A program made the position numbers and the translations under genes. Shown piece after piece: positions 21,716-33,688 of a DNA stretch of 64,000 bases (the first letter of the stretch is position 1; every line of letters begins with the position of its first letter). The notes under the pieces were generated by a model, which saw nothing but the letters and a program-made list of their open reading frames with translations, ran no database searches and had not been told where the DNA came from. The stretch is from Polytrichum commune (taxonomy: Eukaryota > Streptophyta > Polytrichopsida > Polytrichales > Polytrichaceae), in contig OX485803.1 of the NCBI GenBank assembly GCA_950295325.1, positions 63,131,554 through 63,195,553 of the forward strand. Direction: 5' to 3'.

Positions 21716-22147
21716 ATCCGCAAGGCAATAACTAGATCTGATCCGGGTATCTTCTCCCATGTCCTATCCGGAACTACTATCCCCTCATGCTCTCCCTCTT
21801 CCACTAACGATCTCCGAATCCTTCGTACGCAAAGTTAATCAAGGAAAGTCAAGGAGTGAGAAATCAAGGAGTTTTATTAGAGTAGGAGCAATCAAAATAC
21901 AACAATGGAGAAGGAACCCCTCTCCATCTCCTTATTCAGCCTTAAGTAGAGGCCCCAAAATCCCTAATCTGAAAGCGGCCGCCCCTAAAAAACCCTAACT
22001 GCTTCCGTCCTCCCAGATTTCCCGGATCAAGATCCGGATTTTCCGCTGACAAAACCCAAGGGAGAATTTTATTCCTCAACTTCAAAAACTCCTAAGTCCT
22101 ATCTTCCTATCTCTATTCTACCTAACTAATCTAACTACCGTCCTAAG

Positions 22148-24199
22148 CTAAGAAGAGCGGTGCTTCTTCTGAGCTGCTCCCTCCTTCAAATGGTTGCCGA
22201 GGCCGCTGACGGCGGATAAGCCCCCTCCCGGCGATGCCTTCTGTAGTCGCGTAAGCATCCTCCTCATGTTTGGAGAAGGGGCAATCTCATCCTCCGAGTC
22301 CCCTGCTCCTTCTGTCCGTGGTGTTCTGAAACCTGATGTTCCGGAAACTGTACTTCCCTTCCGGACGCTCTGGATCGGGGAAGGATCGCTTCCGGTGCGC
22401 TATTCCGAATTATGTCCGCCCGAGATCGAGGTAGTCCGTGGATCCCTGGTGGAGGCCGCCCTTGAGGGTGGCGGAGGGAATGTGTTCACCATTTGGCAGA
22501 CCGGAGGAGACGACGGCGAGGCTTGGGTTATAGGGGCCTTACCCCTATTCGGAGTCGCCTCTCGATCCGAAGTTTGGTGCCTTATAGGGGTTCGAGCCCT
22601 GTCCGGAGTCCGGGACCGATCCGAGGTCCGCGGAATAGGGGACTGGCCTTGTCCGGATCTAACAGACCCGGTGCTCTTCCGCCTCACTTGGGGAGAGTGG
22701 ATCCTTTCCGGAGCTCTTCCGGAACTAGCAGGCCGAGAGCCGCCTCCCTGCTGGCTGGGTCCTGCAGCCGTTGGCGGATTCTGGACCAGGGCGACTTCAC
22801 CAACTACCTCGTAGAGGGTTCCAGTTGGTGACCCAGGCGGACCCGGATAGAGTACCCGCTGGGGTGTTCCGCTTGGCGGAACCACCCTCTAGATTTCCGC
22901 CAGGAGATCCTTCATCGTCGGTGAGTATTTCACGAGGATGGGGAGGGTCTGCCTAGCGGAAGCTGGTTCTCCGGACTCCATCATCCGGTCGTAGAGATGC
23001 GCCTTGTTGACGATCTCTGCCGGATGCCCCACCAGCTCCCGGATCCGGCTGAAGGCCATTGCCTGCTCCGCGTGGTACTTCCGGATTTCCTCGCTCTTCT
23101 GACTCAGCTCCTGAGTCATGGCCGCTACCTGCGCGGTGAGGTGAGCGTTTTCCGTCTTGGCTTGCTCGAGCTCCTTCCTGTCCGCCCTCTTCGCCAACTC
23201 CCGGAGTATATTTCCGGGTCCACAGTCGTCCAGGGCCTGGTTCGCTCCTCGGACGATATGTTCCAGCCGGAAGTACTGGTTCTGCAGATCCTCCAGCCCC
23301 TCCTGGACCCGCTTGAAGGGATTTTCCGGAAAGTCCCAAGCGGAGAGATCTACGTTCCGCCAAGGGGTTTCCCGGCTGGGTCCGGCTTCCGGATGATAAT
23401 GAGGGGGAGGAGAGGTTGGTCTCTGGAGGGTCGGCGGTGGACTTCCGGGTGAAGAGGGAGGCGCTTCCGGAATGATGGGGTCGCTTGAGGTTTCCGTCTC
23501 GATGTCTCCGACTTCCGGATGGAGCTTGTAGGTGACCTCGTCCGCCGCTATAGTCAGCATGTCCTCCTCCTCGGCCGTGATGCAGTCATAGTGCTGATAG
23601 AGGTGCAAAATGAAGGGGGAGAGGAAGGAGGGTTTCCGGCCTACATTGGAGAGAGCCCGGCCTACTACCTCGTGAATTATCAACCCCCAATTCACGGGCC
23701 GGACTCCGGACATAGCACCGAACAGGGTGTTAGCCATGGTAAGGCTGATCCGCTTAGGCTTGTCCGAGTTAAGGATGGGCAGGAGGAACTCTAATACCCT
23801 CCGCTCTCTAAGGTTCCGGCAGTTCCCGGGGTGGAAGCCGTCCTTCGGGTCCGCGTCTCCTCTAAACTTTCCGGCGAACAGGCCATCGCGGCGGCCGGCC
23901 CATCCCTCTGCAATTCCTCTCGGAAACCCGTAAACCCTATTCCAGACTTCCGGAGTCCAACTATCCGGATCCCTCCTTTTAGTTCCCAACCACTAATTCC
24001 CTCTCTCAAACTTGAATTCCCGGAGGGTATCTTCCGCTCGGAGGTTCCAGGGTTTGGCGAGCAACCCCTCGCAACCCATAACCCAAAGATCCTCCGCTAG
24101 CTCCTGCAGCTCCCCGTCCTCCCTCGGAATTGCAGGGATGAGGGCTTTGAGCGGAATCGGGATGGGTTCCCTCCGATCCTCTTCCTGTGTTTCCGGCAT
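22148..24199 (-). pseudogene. Gag-like / plant transposon protein frame with three in-frame TAG codons
   Basis: From ATG 24199 (MPETQEEDRREPIP) one frame runs 684 codons to a TAG at 22150-22148. It is broken only by TAG at 23995-23993, 22891-22889 and 22402-22400. The N-terminal third contains SWTPEVWNRVYGFPRG, then an alpha-helical LFGAMSGVRPVNWGLIIHEV region, resembling plant transposon proteins of gag-like type. Next come a Pro/Ser-rich linker, a long coiled coil (ELEQAKTENAHLTAQVAAM) and a basic, Ser/Pro-rich tail. No protease or polymerase follows. The absence of frameshifts suggests recent decay; CAG to TAG changes would explain all stops. Family assignment is tentative. Confidence 0.55.
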
Positions 24200-24850
24200 T
24201 TTCCTTTCTTCTCTCAACCTCTGTCACAACTACGGAAATTCTCTCCCCTCCGGGTTCCCTCTCTTCCGCTTAATTGCTACGGAGTCCCGGCAAGCCAACT
24301 GCCGGTAACTAGAAATTGCGGAGTCCCAGCAATCCCACTGCTGGCGGCTCGAAAAAAAAACAACCTCACCACTCGTTCTCTCAACAAACTTTCCTCTTGC
24401 GAAAAAGTGAAGAGGAGAAGGAAGGGACCCTTAAATATCCTTCCTCCCTCTTCATTCCCCTGTTACCGTTCGTTTTAACGGAAAACGGTTGCCAACCGTT
24501 TTCCGACGGTTTACCAACGGTTTCCCCCAACCGCCACAAGTCCATTGTAACCGTCGTTACCAGCCGGCTCTCCACTTCCGAACCGTTGGTTAAACGTGGC
24601 GTAACCGTTACTTGGTCCGGACCAGCGGTCCGGACCATAATCAAACGGTCCTCCTAGTCCAATTTGCCGGACCGGTAATAGTACCCCCTTTTATCATTTT
24701 TATCGTGCGAGGCGGATTTAGAACGCCCTATTTCCTAGTACAATTAATTTACCCTAAGAGACCCTATTATCCTCATACGAGAAGGGTAAAATACGGAAAA
24801 TGGATCCGTATTTCCGTATTTCCGTAGAATATTGGGCTCCCACAGGGAAC

Positions 24851-25500
24851 TTCACTTATCATTGGAACTTTAATGAGAATTAGGGTTACTAGTGTAAAAT
24901 GGACATGGTTAGGGTTAGAGTGGCATCATGCATAGAATGTTGCCTTGAACTCATGGTGACATAGTATCACCAATATCTTGTGCACTCTTTTACTGTGAGG
25001 CCAAACCCACCACCCTTAAGCGTCCTAGTCCGGGTGATGGTTTTGAGAATCACATTCAATTCCTAATACCATAATGTGGATTGTTGTATGGCTCTTATGT
25101 CCTAGGTACTAATTTCATCTCAACTCAACTTGCTTTGTTATTGTGAGCATCGTTGCTCGTAGTGGAACTTGATTTCTCAAGGGTCCAACCCGCAGCCTTG
25201 GCCACACATGCCCTTAAAGAGATCCCTCTAGACTTCTTGATTTTTACGTCCTTAATCTTGTCCTTGCTAGGATTCTCCACATTCTCCATTAATTATGCAC
25301 GTGATTTATTCCAACCAAAGAGTGCGAGTGTTTAAAAACACTTACCTCAATGGGTAACCACCAACACATTCAAAAGTCACACACACTTCTACTCTCCTAA
25401 TGAATCCAACTTTACCTAAGAACCAAGATGGCATGAAAGAACCTAGTGTGGTCTAGCAATCCGGTAAGGGATTAGCCTAACTACCCCCCCCCCATCGTAA
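24851..25500. other. Intergenic, no supported gene
   Basis: No domain, splice-consistent frame or clear repeat was seen except a run of 10 C at 25484-25493. Confidence 0.5.
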
Positions 25501-25527
25501 CCTAACTTATTGAAGCTAACGAACTAG

Positions 25528-26002
25528 CCTTAGGCCCAGCAGAAATACAACCAGCAACCTTGGCTGTCGTGGCCTTGGCCCAACATAAATGCAGTCCCGC
25601 AGCCTTGGCCCATCAGAAATACAACCAGCAGCCTTGGCCCAACAGAAATACAACCAGCAGCCTTGCTGCAGTGGCCTTGGCCCAACAGAAATGCAGTCCC
25701 GCAGCTTTGCTGCCGTGGCCTTGGCCCAACAGAAATACAACCAGCAACCTTGGCTGTCGTGGCCTTGGCCTAGCAGAAATACAACCAACAACCTTGTTGC
25801 CGTGGCCTTGGCCCAATAGAAATGCAGTCCCGCAACCTTGGCTGTCGTGGCCTTAGCCCAACAGAAATACAACCAGCAACCTTGGCTGTCGTGGCCTTGG
25901 CCCAGCAGAAATACAACCAGCAGCCTTGGCCCAGCAGAAATACAACCAGCAGCCTTGCTGCAGTGGCCTTGGCCCAACAAAAATACAACCAGCAACCTTG
26001 GC
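25528..26002. repeat. Minisatellite with CCTTGGCCCA/AGAAATACAACCAGCA units
   Basis: Blocks of about 27 bp (GCCTTGGCCCAACAGAAATA plus CAACCAGCA) alternate with longer blocks that add TTGGCTGTCGTGG or TTGCTGCAGTGG, about 13 units in all. Because stop codons are absent from the unit, long frames stay open in several phases on both strands. Their translations (repeats of VVFLLGQGH on -) reflect repetition and are not evidence for a gene. Confidence 0.85.
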
Positions 26003-26665
26003 TAAATCATGAACTAATCTAAGTATCTAAGTCATGAACTAATCTAACACCCTACTTTTACTAACTACCACCTAATCACTACATGCAATCTTAAGCTTTA
26101 AGAGCTCACTCACTTGGGAGGCCTTGAGAGAGAGAGCTTAAATCATTAACTTCACTAAAACTAATAACCCACACACGTGGCTCAAGCTCTTAGGAGCTTG
26201 CTCCCTTGAGAGCGCTTGATGGAGAGAGAGAAAAATAAGAGAGAAACCACCTTAAGTAGTAAAGAGGGAGAGAGGGAGAGAGGGAGAGAAAGGTAAGGAT
26301 AGGGTGAGAGGATTAGCACCTCCAATCACAATCCCTTAACCTTCACCTCTAAAGTAGGGACTAATCCCCTTCCACCAAGCTTCCTTCTTCCTAAACTAAC
26401 AAGGTGGATCCAAAAGTGGGCATTTAACCCGTAGAGCTCACCTTGTTTTACCTTACCCCCTACTCACATTATCAAGGCATACTCTTATTGAATTCAACCT
26501 TGAAATAATCACACAACACATTCTAAAGCCTAAACTTAAATCCAAACCACACTTCACTCTTTTTATGTTTTGTGAATAATTATAACACATCAAAGTCAAA
26601 CTAAAATTGGTTTCGAAGAGTTAATCACCACATGTGGGCACCATTTTGGGCTCACACTTACATTC
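26003..26665. other. Non-coding, GAGAG-rich stretch
   Basis: Contains degenerate (GAGAGAGGGA)n at about 26222-26290 and a shorter similar stretch near 26125. No gene seen. Confidence 0.5.
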
Positions 26666-26937
26666 GTGCAATCTTCAATTTTGTTTTGCCTCAATGTTGA
26701 TCTAGATTCAGTGGATGTGGATGATGTTGCTCCACCTATAATAAAGCTTAGTGATACTAAACGTCATGCACCATTGTTGTCTAGTTTCTTATTAGAGAAC
26801 TCTTTATATTTTGGTGTTGATGATATTTATAGTTTTCAAAAGTTAGTAGGAAATTTGGATAAGATGACAGATGCTAACTTGGGTAGGCATCACTAGAGAT
26901 CTTTGGACTCCTATTTCAAGAGTTCTTGAGAAGATTT
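26666..26937 (+). pseudogene. Uncharacterised transposon-like ORF fragment
   Basis: An open frame with protein-like composition (DVAPPIIKLSDTKRHAPLL, then VDDIYSFQKLVGNLDKM) runs to a TAG at 26894-26896 and continues beyond it with RSLDSYFKSS before the next stop. The frame has no ATG at its 5' end and no recognised domain. It could be part of a decayed transposase. The TAG follows CATCAC, so a CAG codon is a plausible ancestor. Confidence 0.25.
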
Positions 26938-27119
26938 GTATTTGTTTGGAGTTACAAGTTACTATTTTATACCATCTATATTGCTTAAACTTGTTGTATA
27001 TATTTTTAAGCTCATATTACTTATGTTTTTGTATTTCCTCGATAATACAACAACTTTATGCCATTTGTCATATTAATGAGAAGACAACACCTCCATAATA
27101 CGATTTTTGTGTTTCCCAA

Positions 27120-30100
27120 ACGTGTCGTACTAAAGAGGGAGAAAAGTAGTTTGGTCACAGGCCCTCAAAGTGTAGTGTGAAGTTGTATGTGACCGGGCCC
27201 GAAATCAAATGCTATTTCTATGAATTTCTATCATGTGGGGTCCTCACACATGAGAAAATATAATAAATCAATGGTTCTAAAATTTTGGAGTGCCATGGTT
27301 TTCCAATTTTGTGTTAGACTTGCCTTCCATAGATGGTTTTTGAAAATAATTAAAGTGACCATGAAACATGATCTATTTGGTGCCATGTAGGAATCCATGT
27401 AGACTTTACATCCATCTTGCATTCACTTACTCCGTTGGTCTCTCAAGCATAGTGTGAGACTGGCTCCGCCTTTTCCACTAATGAGAGTGCTTGAAGTGCA
27501 ATGGTCATGGCCCTCATTCTCATGTGTGAAGTGGCCCTCAAATTGACAATGAAAATGTTGGAACTGCCGAGAGACAACAAGGATTTTTTTTGTAATTTCT
27601 TTTTTATTTTGGAATCAAATGGGGATTTCCATGGTGAACGCTAAAGCTTCCCCTACACACTTTTAGGGGGAGGTCTAGGTTGGGATAAGGCCAGGGCCTA
27701 CAACCCGCAACCCTTGAAGCAGCCTCCGACAAAAAAAAAAAATGATTTTTTTTAACCTTGACCGAAAAATATTGGCCACCCCGCTCGACTTCAAAAAAAA
27801 CTTGCCCTTGCATTCTTAACTCCTATTTGTCCACACCCAATTTCCCTCGAATTTGTGACTACTCATAGTCCAAATTTTAAGCATTGAAGTTTTGTTATGC
27901 AGGAGATTATAACATGATTATCAGTATTGATCTTGAGGGTCAACAATTCATAAATTAAATCGGGGTTGGTTTTCGATCAAATCTCCACTCCAATTTTCTC
28001 CAAATGACAAAATATTGCCCTCGTTCAAAAGAGGGTAGTATACCTACTCAATTGAGCTCACAACTCTTGAAACCATTATTTTGTGATTTTTTTGGGAAGC
28101 TTTGCAATTTGAGGCAGCGGTGCCACATGTGCACCTTTGACATGGATTTACACCCACCAACACATGTCCAACTAAAAATTCCAACGGTCGATGTTTAGGA
28201 TATGTTGTGTTTGAGTGTCATGCAAAATTTCATATCAATTGGGAATCATTTGCACATATCGATTAACAACAAAAACATGTTTAGGTTATGTTGCCCCTAG
28301 ACCGTCCGTGGAGGTGACAAATGTCAAGCATACATTCATGAAGCAGTTCCATTGTACACCAATAAAGAGCATACTCCCATATTTAAATTAATTAAAAAAT
28401 AACGAACTATGCTTAATTAAAATTGTCCACATGGCAGACTTGAGCATGACCAAAATGAGTAGTTGAAACAATATAGAAACCATATGAACTAGTGTCAAAG
28501 AGGTTAAAGTGAATTGGTCATGACCATATTATAGTTGCATAGGATATTCAGGTTTAAAGGCCACTTATCCACAAAACCCATATTGCGTGCACCTCACCTT
28601 CAAGGTTCAAAATCCAATATATATATATATATATTCACTTCCACATAGTAAATAAGCAATTAACTAGGATTTCGTTTATGAAGGGAAACCATCAATAAAG
28701 CATGTAATTAACTTGGAAGTTACAAATACTAAAACAATTATTTGTTAGCATCGAGGTTATAATTTTTGTGATTTAACCTTTGTCATTTCATAATTGAACT
28801 TAAAATAATGTGTTGATTTTGGCTAATTCATTCTATAATATTTAATTAATATCTTCTCATTTCACAAGTACTCATACACATTCAGACTTATTAGACCCAA
28901 TTAAAAGTAAGTGAGCGTAATTGAGCGTGATGAAGTGCAAGGCCTAAATTTCTACAAATATTTATACTCATTTAAATAAATTAAGCCTAGTTAAGTGCAA
29001 GTTCGAACATTAAACTTGATTAAACGTAATGGAACCTAAAAAAATGTAATCAAGCATATTAAGTATAATTTATTTGCATTGATTAATATTGGTTTTGTAG
29101 ATCAACATGTTATGAAAATATTTATGATTTTTTTTTCAAAAAATTCAAAGTTAGTATATTGTTTTAAATCACTTTCACTTAAACATGTGAAAAGAATCAA
29201 GAGTTGTCCACTTTATTATGCTTACACCGTACCCCAAGGTAGATAGACAAATAAATAAAAACTTTGAACCCTTTTAAGGCTAGCATGAATAAAGTGTATG
29301 TTCGTAATGTTAATGGCCTAGTGCCCACTGGACAAAGGGCCATTGGAACAAAACTATTATTTGCTACTGAGAATAGACACTTTGGTGACTAGTGACCAAT
29401 AAAAGTAGCCATAGACTGCTGGTTGGATATTTGTTTAAGTATAAGTTGAATTTTGGTATGCTAAAAGGTCACCAAGTCATAAGTTCAATAAAAAAATCAA
29501 TAAAAATCAAGTGTGTTGTTCATATTCAATTAATAATTTATGTTTAATAAAATTAAAGTGAACATATGTTTCTAAAATCCAAACAAAACGAATTCCGTAT
29601 TTCTAGATCTAATAAATAAAATTCAATGAATACTTATTTATAATTGTAAATAATTAGACTATTGTAGCTAACCATTGCTAGCATCTTATTTGTTATTTTC
29701 CAATTTTAAATTCAACCTTATCATCTTATAAAAACATAGATTGTGTAACCTAATTTATAGGTATTTTCTAAAGACATGTTGTTAATGTTACTTACCATTT
29801 TACAGAACGTTCCAAATGATTGTACCCAATGATCTCAAAGTGAGTTCACATGCTCTTAATTTTGTTCGCATGTTCCCATGAATGTCTTCATAGATGTTCA
29901 TACATATTATTGTAGAAAGCCGAATATATTGTTAACAATAAGTTTAGTAGTCCTTCAAATTGTCTACATGAGCAAATAATATTATATCGAGCTCACCATC
30001 ATCCAAAAAATTCCCAAAATCCTCAACAATCTCGCATGAACAACATATTGATTGGGAATAACTTGGAATTGGTTGACAAAAAAAAAAAAGGAATTGGATA

Positions 30101-30690
30101 CCAAACCTAAGGGTTTGCAACATTTTTATATATGAAAAGTATGTAAGTCACTATGGTTTATTGATTACATGTTTTTTGTGCACATGAAACTTATAAAAGT
30201 AACAACACTTAAGTCTATTGTTTAATATCCTAGTTAGCAATCTTACTTAATTAAGGACCAAGTTGTGCAATACCGAGGAAATTTGCATATGTCATGGACC
30301 CCCAACTTTCATGTGTTGAGTGAAGATGTAGGCGACATTTTGTACGCATGCATGCATGCACATGGAATGCATTCATGGTCCCCATTTAGTAACGATTGTT
30401 GCAAATAGATAATCAAATTGTGAAATTTTGTCCACAATAGTCCACTTCTAAAGTTTGTGAGCATATTTGAGAACTTAGAATATTTTCAAAACCAATGGAG
30501 TTTACTTCAATGTATCGTTGTCCTAGATATTTGTGTTTCATTATGTACACATGTAGAGCCACCAAGAGAGTGAAGTGCGGGGAGCTTCCAACACTGCACC
30601 GGCAGCGGGGAGGAAAGAGCACTGGTGAAGTGACCGATGGCGAGCTGGAGTTGAGGGCCCAAAGACGAGAGAGAAGACAAAGAAAAGTTG
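27120..30690. other. AT-rich intergenic sequence, no supported gene
   Basis: Low GC, with short frames only. Simple sequence includes (TA)n at 28618-28634 and GCATGCATGCATGCA near 30346. A repeat copy lies at 27640-27830 (see 20461-20650). Nothing else can be supported. Confidence 0.5.
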
Positions 30691-30935
30691 GGATAAAGGA
30701 CCAAGGGCCGGCGAAGTGACAGGGCCGGCAAAGTAACCACGGGTCGGCGTGGGAGTGGACTCGGGAACGCCGACCGGTCTCGGGAACCGGTAGAGAACTG
30801 GGTGACATGACCTAGGAGCGGCCCGGGAACGAGCGAAGCAACCGGGAACGTCTCGAGGACACATGGCGACCTCGGGAACCGAGAAAGAACCGGGGAACGG
30901 TTCGGGAACAAGGAGCGAACGCGGAGACAAGAGAA
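30690..30935 (+). repeat. Degenerate GGGAAC-rich repeat
   Basis: CGGGAAC or GGGAACG occurs about nine times at irregular spacing (for example near 30769, 30781, 30825, 30845 and 30908). The surrounding sequence has much higher GC than its neighbours. Overlapping open frames on both strands are products of this composition. A similar GGGAACG-rich stretch is at 55820-56060. Confidence 0.55.
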
Positions 30936-31386
30936 TAGTAAAGTAGAGAGCTAACTTAGGACCAAGTAGTAAGAAGGTTTAGATGAACTTCTTAGAACCG
31001 GGGATGACTACCCGGTTGAACGGACTCAACCTCCGTAACCATTTTGGATGGAAATAATTGAATGAGATGTTGGGAGACACATCCAACCCTCCCGGCACAT
31101 CTACATAATTAGTAATTGCACTAAAATGTAGTCCACAAGCACATTTAACTGTAGCACGTGGTGTTTACTATAAATAGATATACTGGGTCAAATTTAGTAA
31201 ATATGAACTTACAGTGCTAAAACTAGATGTGATGAACATTTGGTAATAGGGTAAAGAGGCATAACTGCCAAATTAAGAAACTAGTAGATCCTAGACCCCA
31301 TATAAGAAGGGGGACTTAGGGCACCTATTACACTTCATTTGCTACGAGGCCATCAAATGTGAAGTGTCAAACAAAAGCGCCACAAA

Positions 31387-31637
31387 GTGGGAAACCACTC
31401 GAACAAACTTAGAAAGATAGGACAGTGAGAAACCGCTCGAACAAACTTAGAAAGATAGGACAGTGAGAAACCGCTCGAACAAACCTAGAAAGATAGGAAA
31501 GTGGGAAACCACTCGAACAAACTTAGAAAGATAGGACAGTGAGAAACCGCTCGAACAAACTTAGAAAGATAGGAAAGTGAGAAACCACTCGAACAAACTT
31601 AGAAAGATAGGAAAGTGGGAAACCACTCGAACAAACA
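31387..31637 (+). repeat. 38-bp tandem repeat, about 6.6 copies
   Basis: The unit GTGAGAAACCGCTCGAACAA plus ACTTAGAAAGATAGGACA is repeated with a few alternating variants (GTGGGAAACCACTC versus GTGAGAAACCGCTC; GGACA versus GGAAA). Copies are contiguous with no spacers, so this is a minisatellite. No coding capacity. Confidence 0.9.
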
Positions 31638-31639
31638 AA

Positions 31640-33680
31640 ATAGAAATGAAAAGTAGAAAGATAGGAATACCTTAACTTTTAGGATTCACAAGATGCATAA
31701 ATTTGACAAAATTAGAGAAAATTTACAAAGGATACCGGAAAGTTATGTGGACCCAAAAGAAACTTGAGGAACGGCCAAACAACTAGAAGGGCCAATCAGT
31801 ATATATAGTTAGATAGGAGAATCCAACAAAAGATTGGCGAATGGTATTTCCACAAATATCAAAGGAAATTACAAGAGAGCAACATAGCTCCGACAAATTC
31901 AAAGCTTGGAAATTGAGAAAAGGGGTACCCCCCACAAAGGATTTCCCGAGCACCAATGGAGTTAAGGACCAGCTCAAGTACCGAGTAATGGGAGGAGCAG
32001 GAACTCAAAGGAGGAAACGCAAAAAGAATCTACATCACCGCCGTCACACAAACATACTCAATTAAGATCTCATTTCATCAAACTGTGAGGATTGTAGATG
32101 GTTAAGAGTATTAAGTAGGGGATATAGGGACGTTGACATCTGTGATATTAGAATTTACAAATGAATGATGATGAGTAGTGATCGGCGACTTTGATGAAAG
32201 TAACATATACTTGATGAATGTTTGAAATATGTAAATTTATATAAGCAAGTACTTTCTAATGAAATTGCATTAGTGAAGGAGTATGCTTGAATTCCAAAAA
32301 GACCTTAGTACTACATTCTTGGATTTGGAAGGGAATAAGAATGTTTTGCAAGTCATTCAAACCATGAAAGATATAGGAGTAAGTGGTATTGAATGTAGGG
32401 ATATACTCCGTTCCAAAAGCACTTAACCTTGACATTAGGATTTAGGGGAACATAAACTTGCAAACTTAGGACAACTACTCCTTGAGAATTCAAAAGAGCA
32501 TTAAAAGAACGTGTGACACATCTAAGAAGTCAATGTTAGTAGACATGCAACCACCTTCATAAAAATGGAAACCTAGAGTGGTCTAATTTTGGTGGGAGTG
32601 ACTTCCATGTAAACCGGTTCAGCAGTGAGTTACACCGTCTAAGGCTGAGGGTTGAAGGTGACCTCGACAACGTATGCATAGATTGCCTATGATCCAAAAC
32701 AATCATACCATATATTTTCACTTCTATGGCATTTTCAAGTCCCATTCTCTTGCTTACAACATATACATTGTGATTTGAAAGATGGGATCAATTCAAAAGA
32801 TGTTCACTTGTATTTGTGTGGGAGTTGAGCCATTAATATTGGAAGAGATGACAATATTATTGTATGTTAACTTAATTTACTTGTTGGAGTCTCACTAGAG
32901 GACTATTACACATCATTCTTATCACTAATTTAAGCCTACATTGTCAAATAGTAGCCATTTATTGTCTCTGCCCCTAAAGGGGAGAGACCACAAAAACGTT
33001 GCGTTTTCAAGAGTTACGTTGCTGAACAGTGAAACTCTACAGTGCTAAACAATAAAACTATGGCGTAAAAGTAAGAAATAAAAAATAAACTGACTACAAC
33101 TGTAGTACTAGTAAAAACTCTGACTAGAATTCAATTTGTAGAGCCGCCTCCTAAGAGCTTCAATGCGAATCTCGTCCTTCATCTTCTTCCCGTAAAAACT
33201 CTGACTAGAACTGTAGAACTAGAACTAGTAACTATAATTAGAACTAGTAAAAAATCTGAGTAGAACTATAGAGCCGCCTCCTAAGAGCTTCAATGCAAAT
33301 CTCGTTCTTCATCTTCTTCCTCATTCTTCTTCGAGCTCCTCATTCTTCCCTGAGAGCTCTCTCTGGCTTTGTTTTCCTCTGCTTGTTGCTACCTAGTGTG
33401 TCATCGTTCTTTTGGAGGTATCATGACGAAATGAGCTGAGCGCCCCATTGTATTGTTGGAAGAGATAGATAATGCTATTTGGAAAGTGGTTTTTGAGTGT
33501 TTTGTATTGTCTTGTTATGGGAGCACCATGTCACCATCGAAATCTCCAACTCACTGGTTTTTTCACGCAGATGCTACAAACACAGTTGGTACAACGACTA
33601 TAACCATAACTGTGAAATGAAATTTGGTGAAAACGTACGTGGATAAACTAAAGAGGGGGAAGTTTTTGCGGTTAGAGAAT
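31640..33680. other. Non-coding stretch with a local duplication
   Basis: AGAGCCGCCTCCTAAGAGCT, TTCAATGC and CTTCATCTTCTTCC occur at about 33138-33190 and again at about 33270-33322, a direct duplication of about 132 bp. No supported gene. Confidence 0.5.
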
Positions 33681-33688
33681 TTTAGTGT

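Larger units (their letters stand above)
20780..24850 (-). mobile_element. TCCGGA-rich retroelement-like block carrying a gag-like frame
   Basis: GC content rises sharply against AT-rich flanks, and TCCGGA or CCGGAT recurs throughout. The block includes the gag-like frame (22148-24199), a 286-bp direct duplication (21245-21715) and palindromic ACCGTT sequence near 24478-24535. Reading on the - strand, it begins near TGTGGGAGCCC at 24843. No matching second LTR, primer-binding site, reverse transcriptase or integrase was found, so the class and exact limits are open. Confidence 0.5.

Noticed and set aside
20780-24850. Full LTR retrotransposon with paired LTRs
   Set aside because: No second copy of the sequence next to 24843 could be found at the low-coordinate side, and no primer-binding site or polymerase; only the gag-like frame is supported.
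25516-25995. 159-codon open frame on - with repeated VVFLLGQGH
   Set aside because: It is the translation of a stop-free minisatellite; equivalent frames exist in other phases and on the other strand.
31387-31637. Possible CRISPR-like array
   Set aside because: 38-bp units are contiguous with no unique spacers and the genome is eukaryotic; it is a minisatellite.
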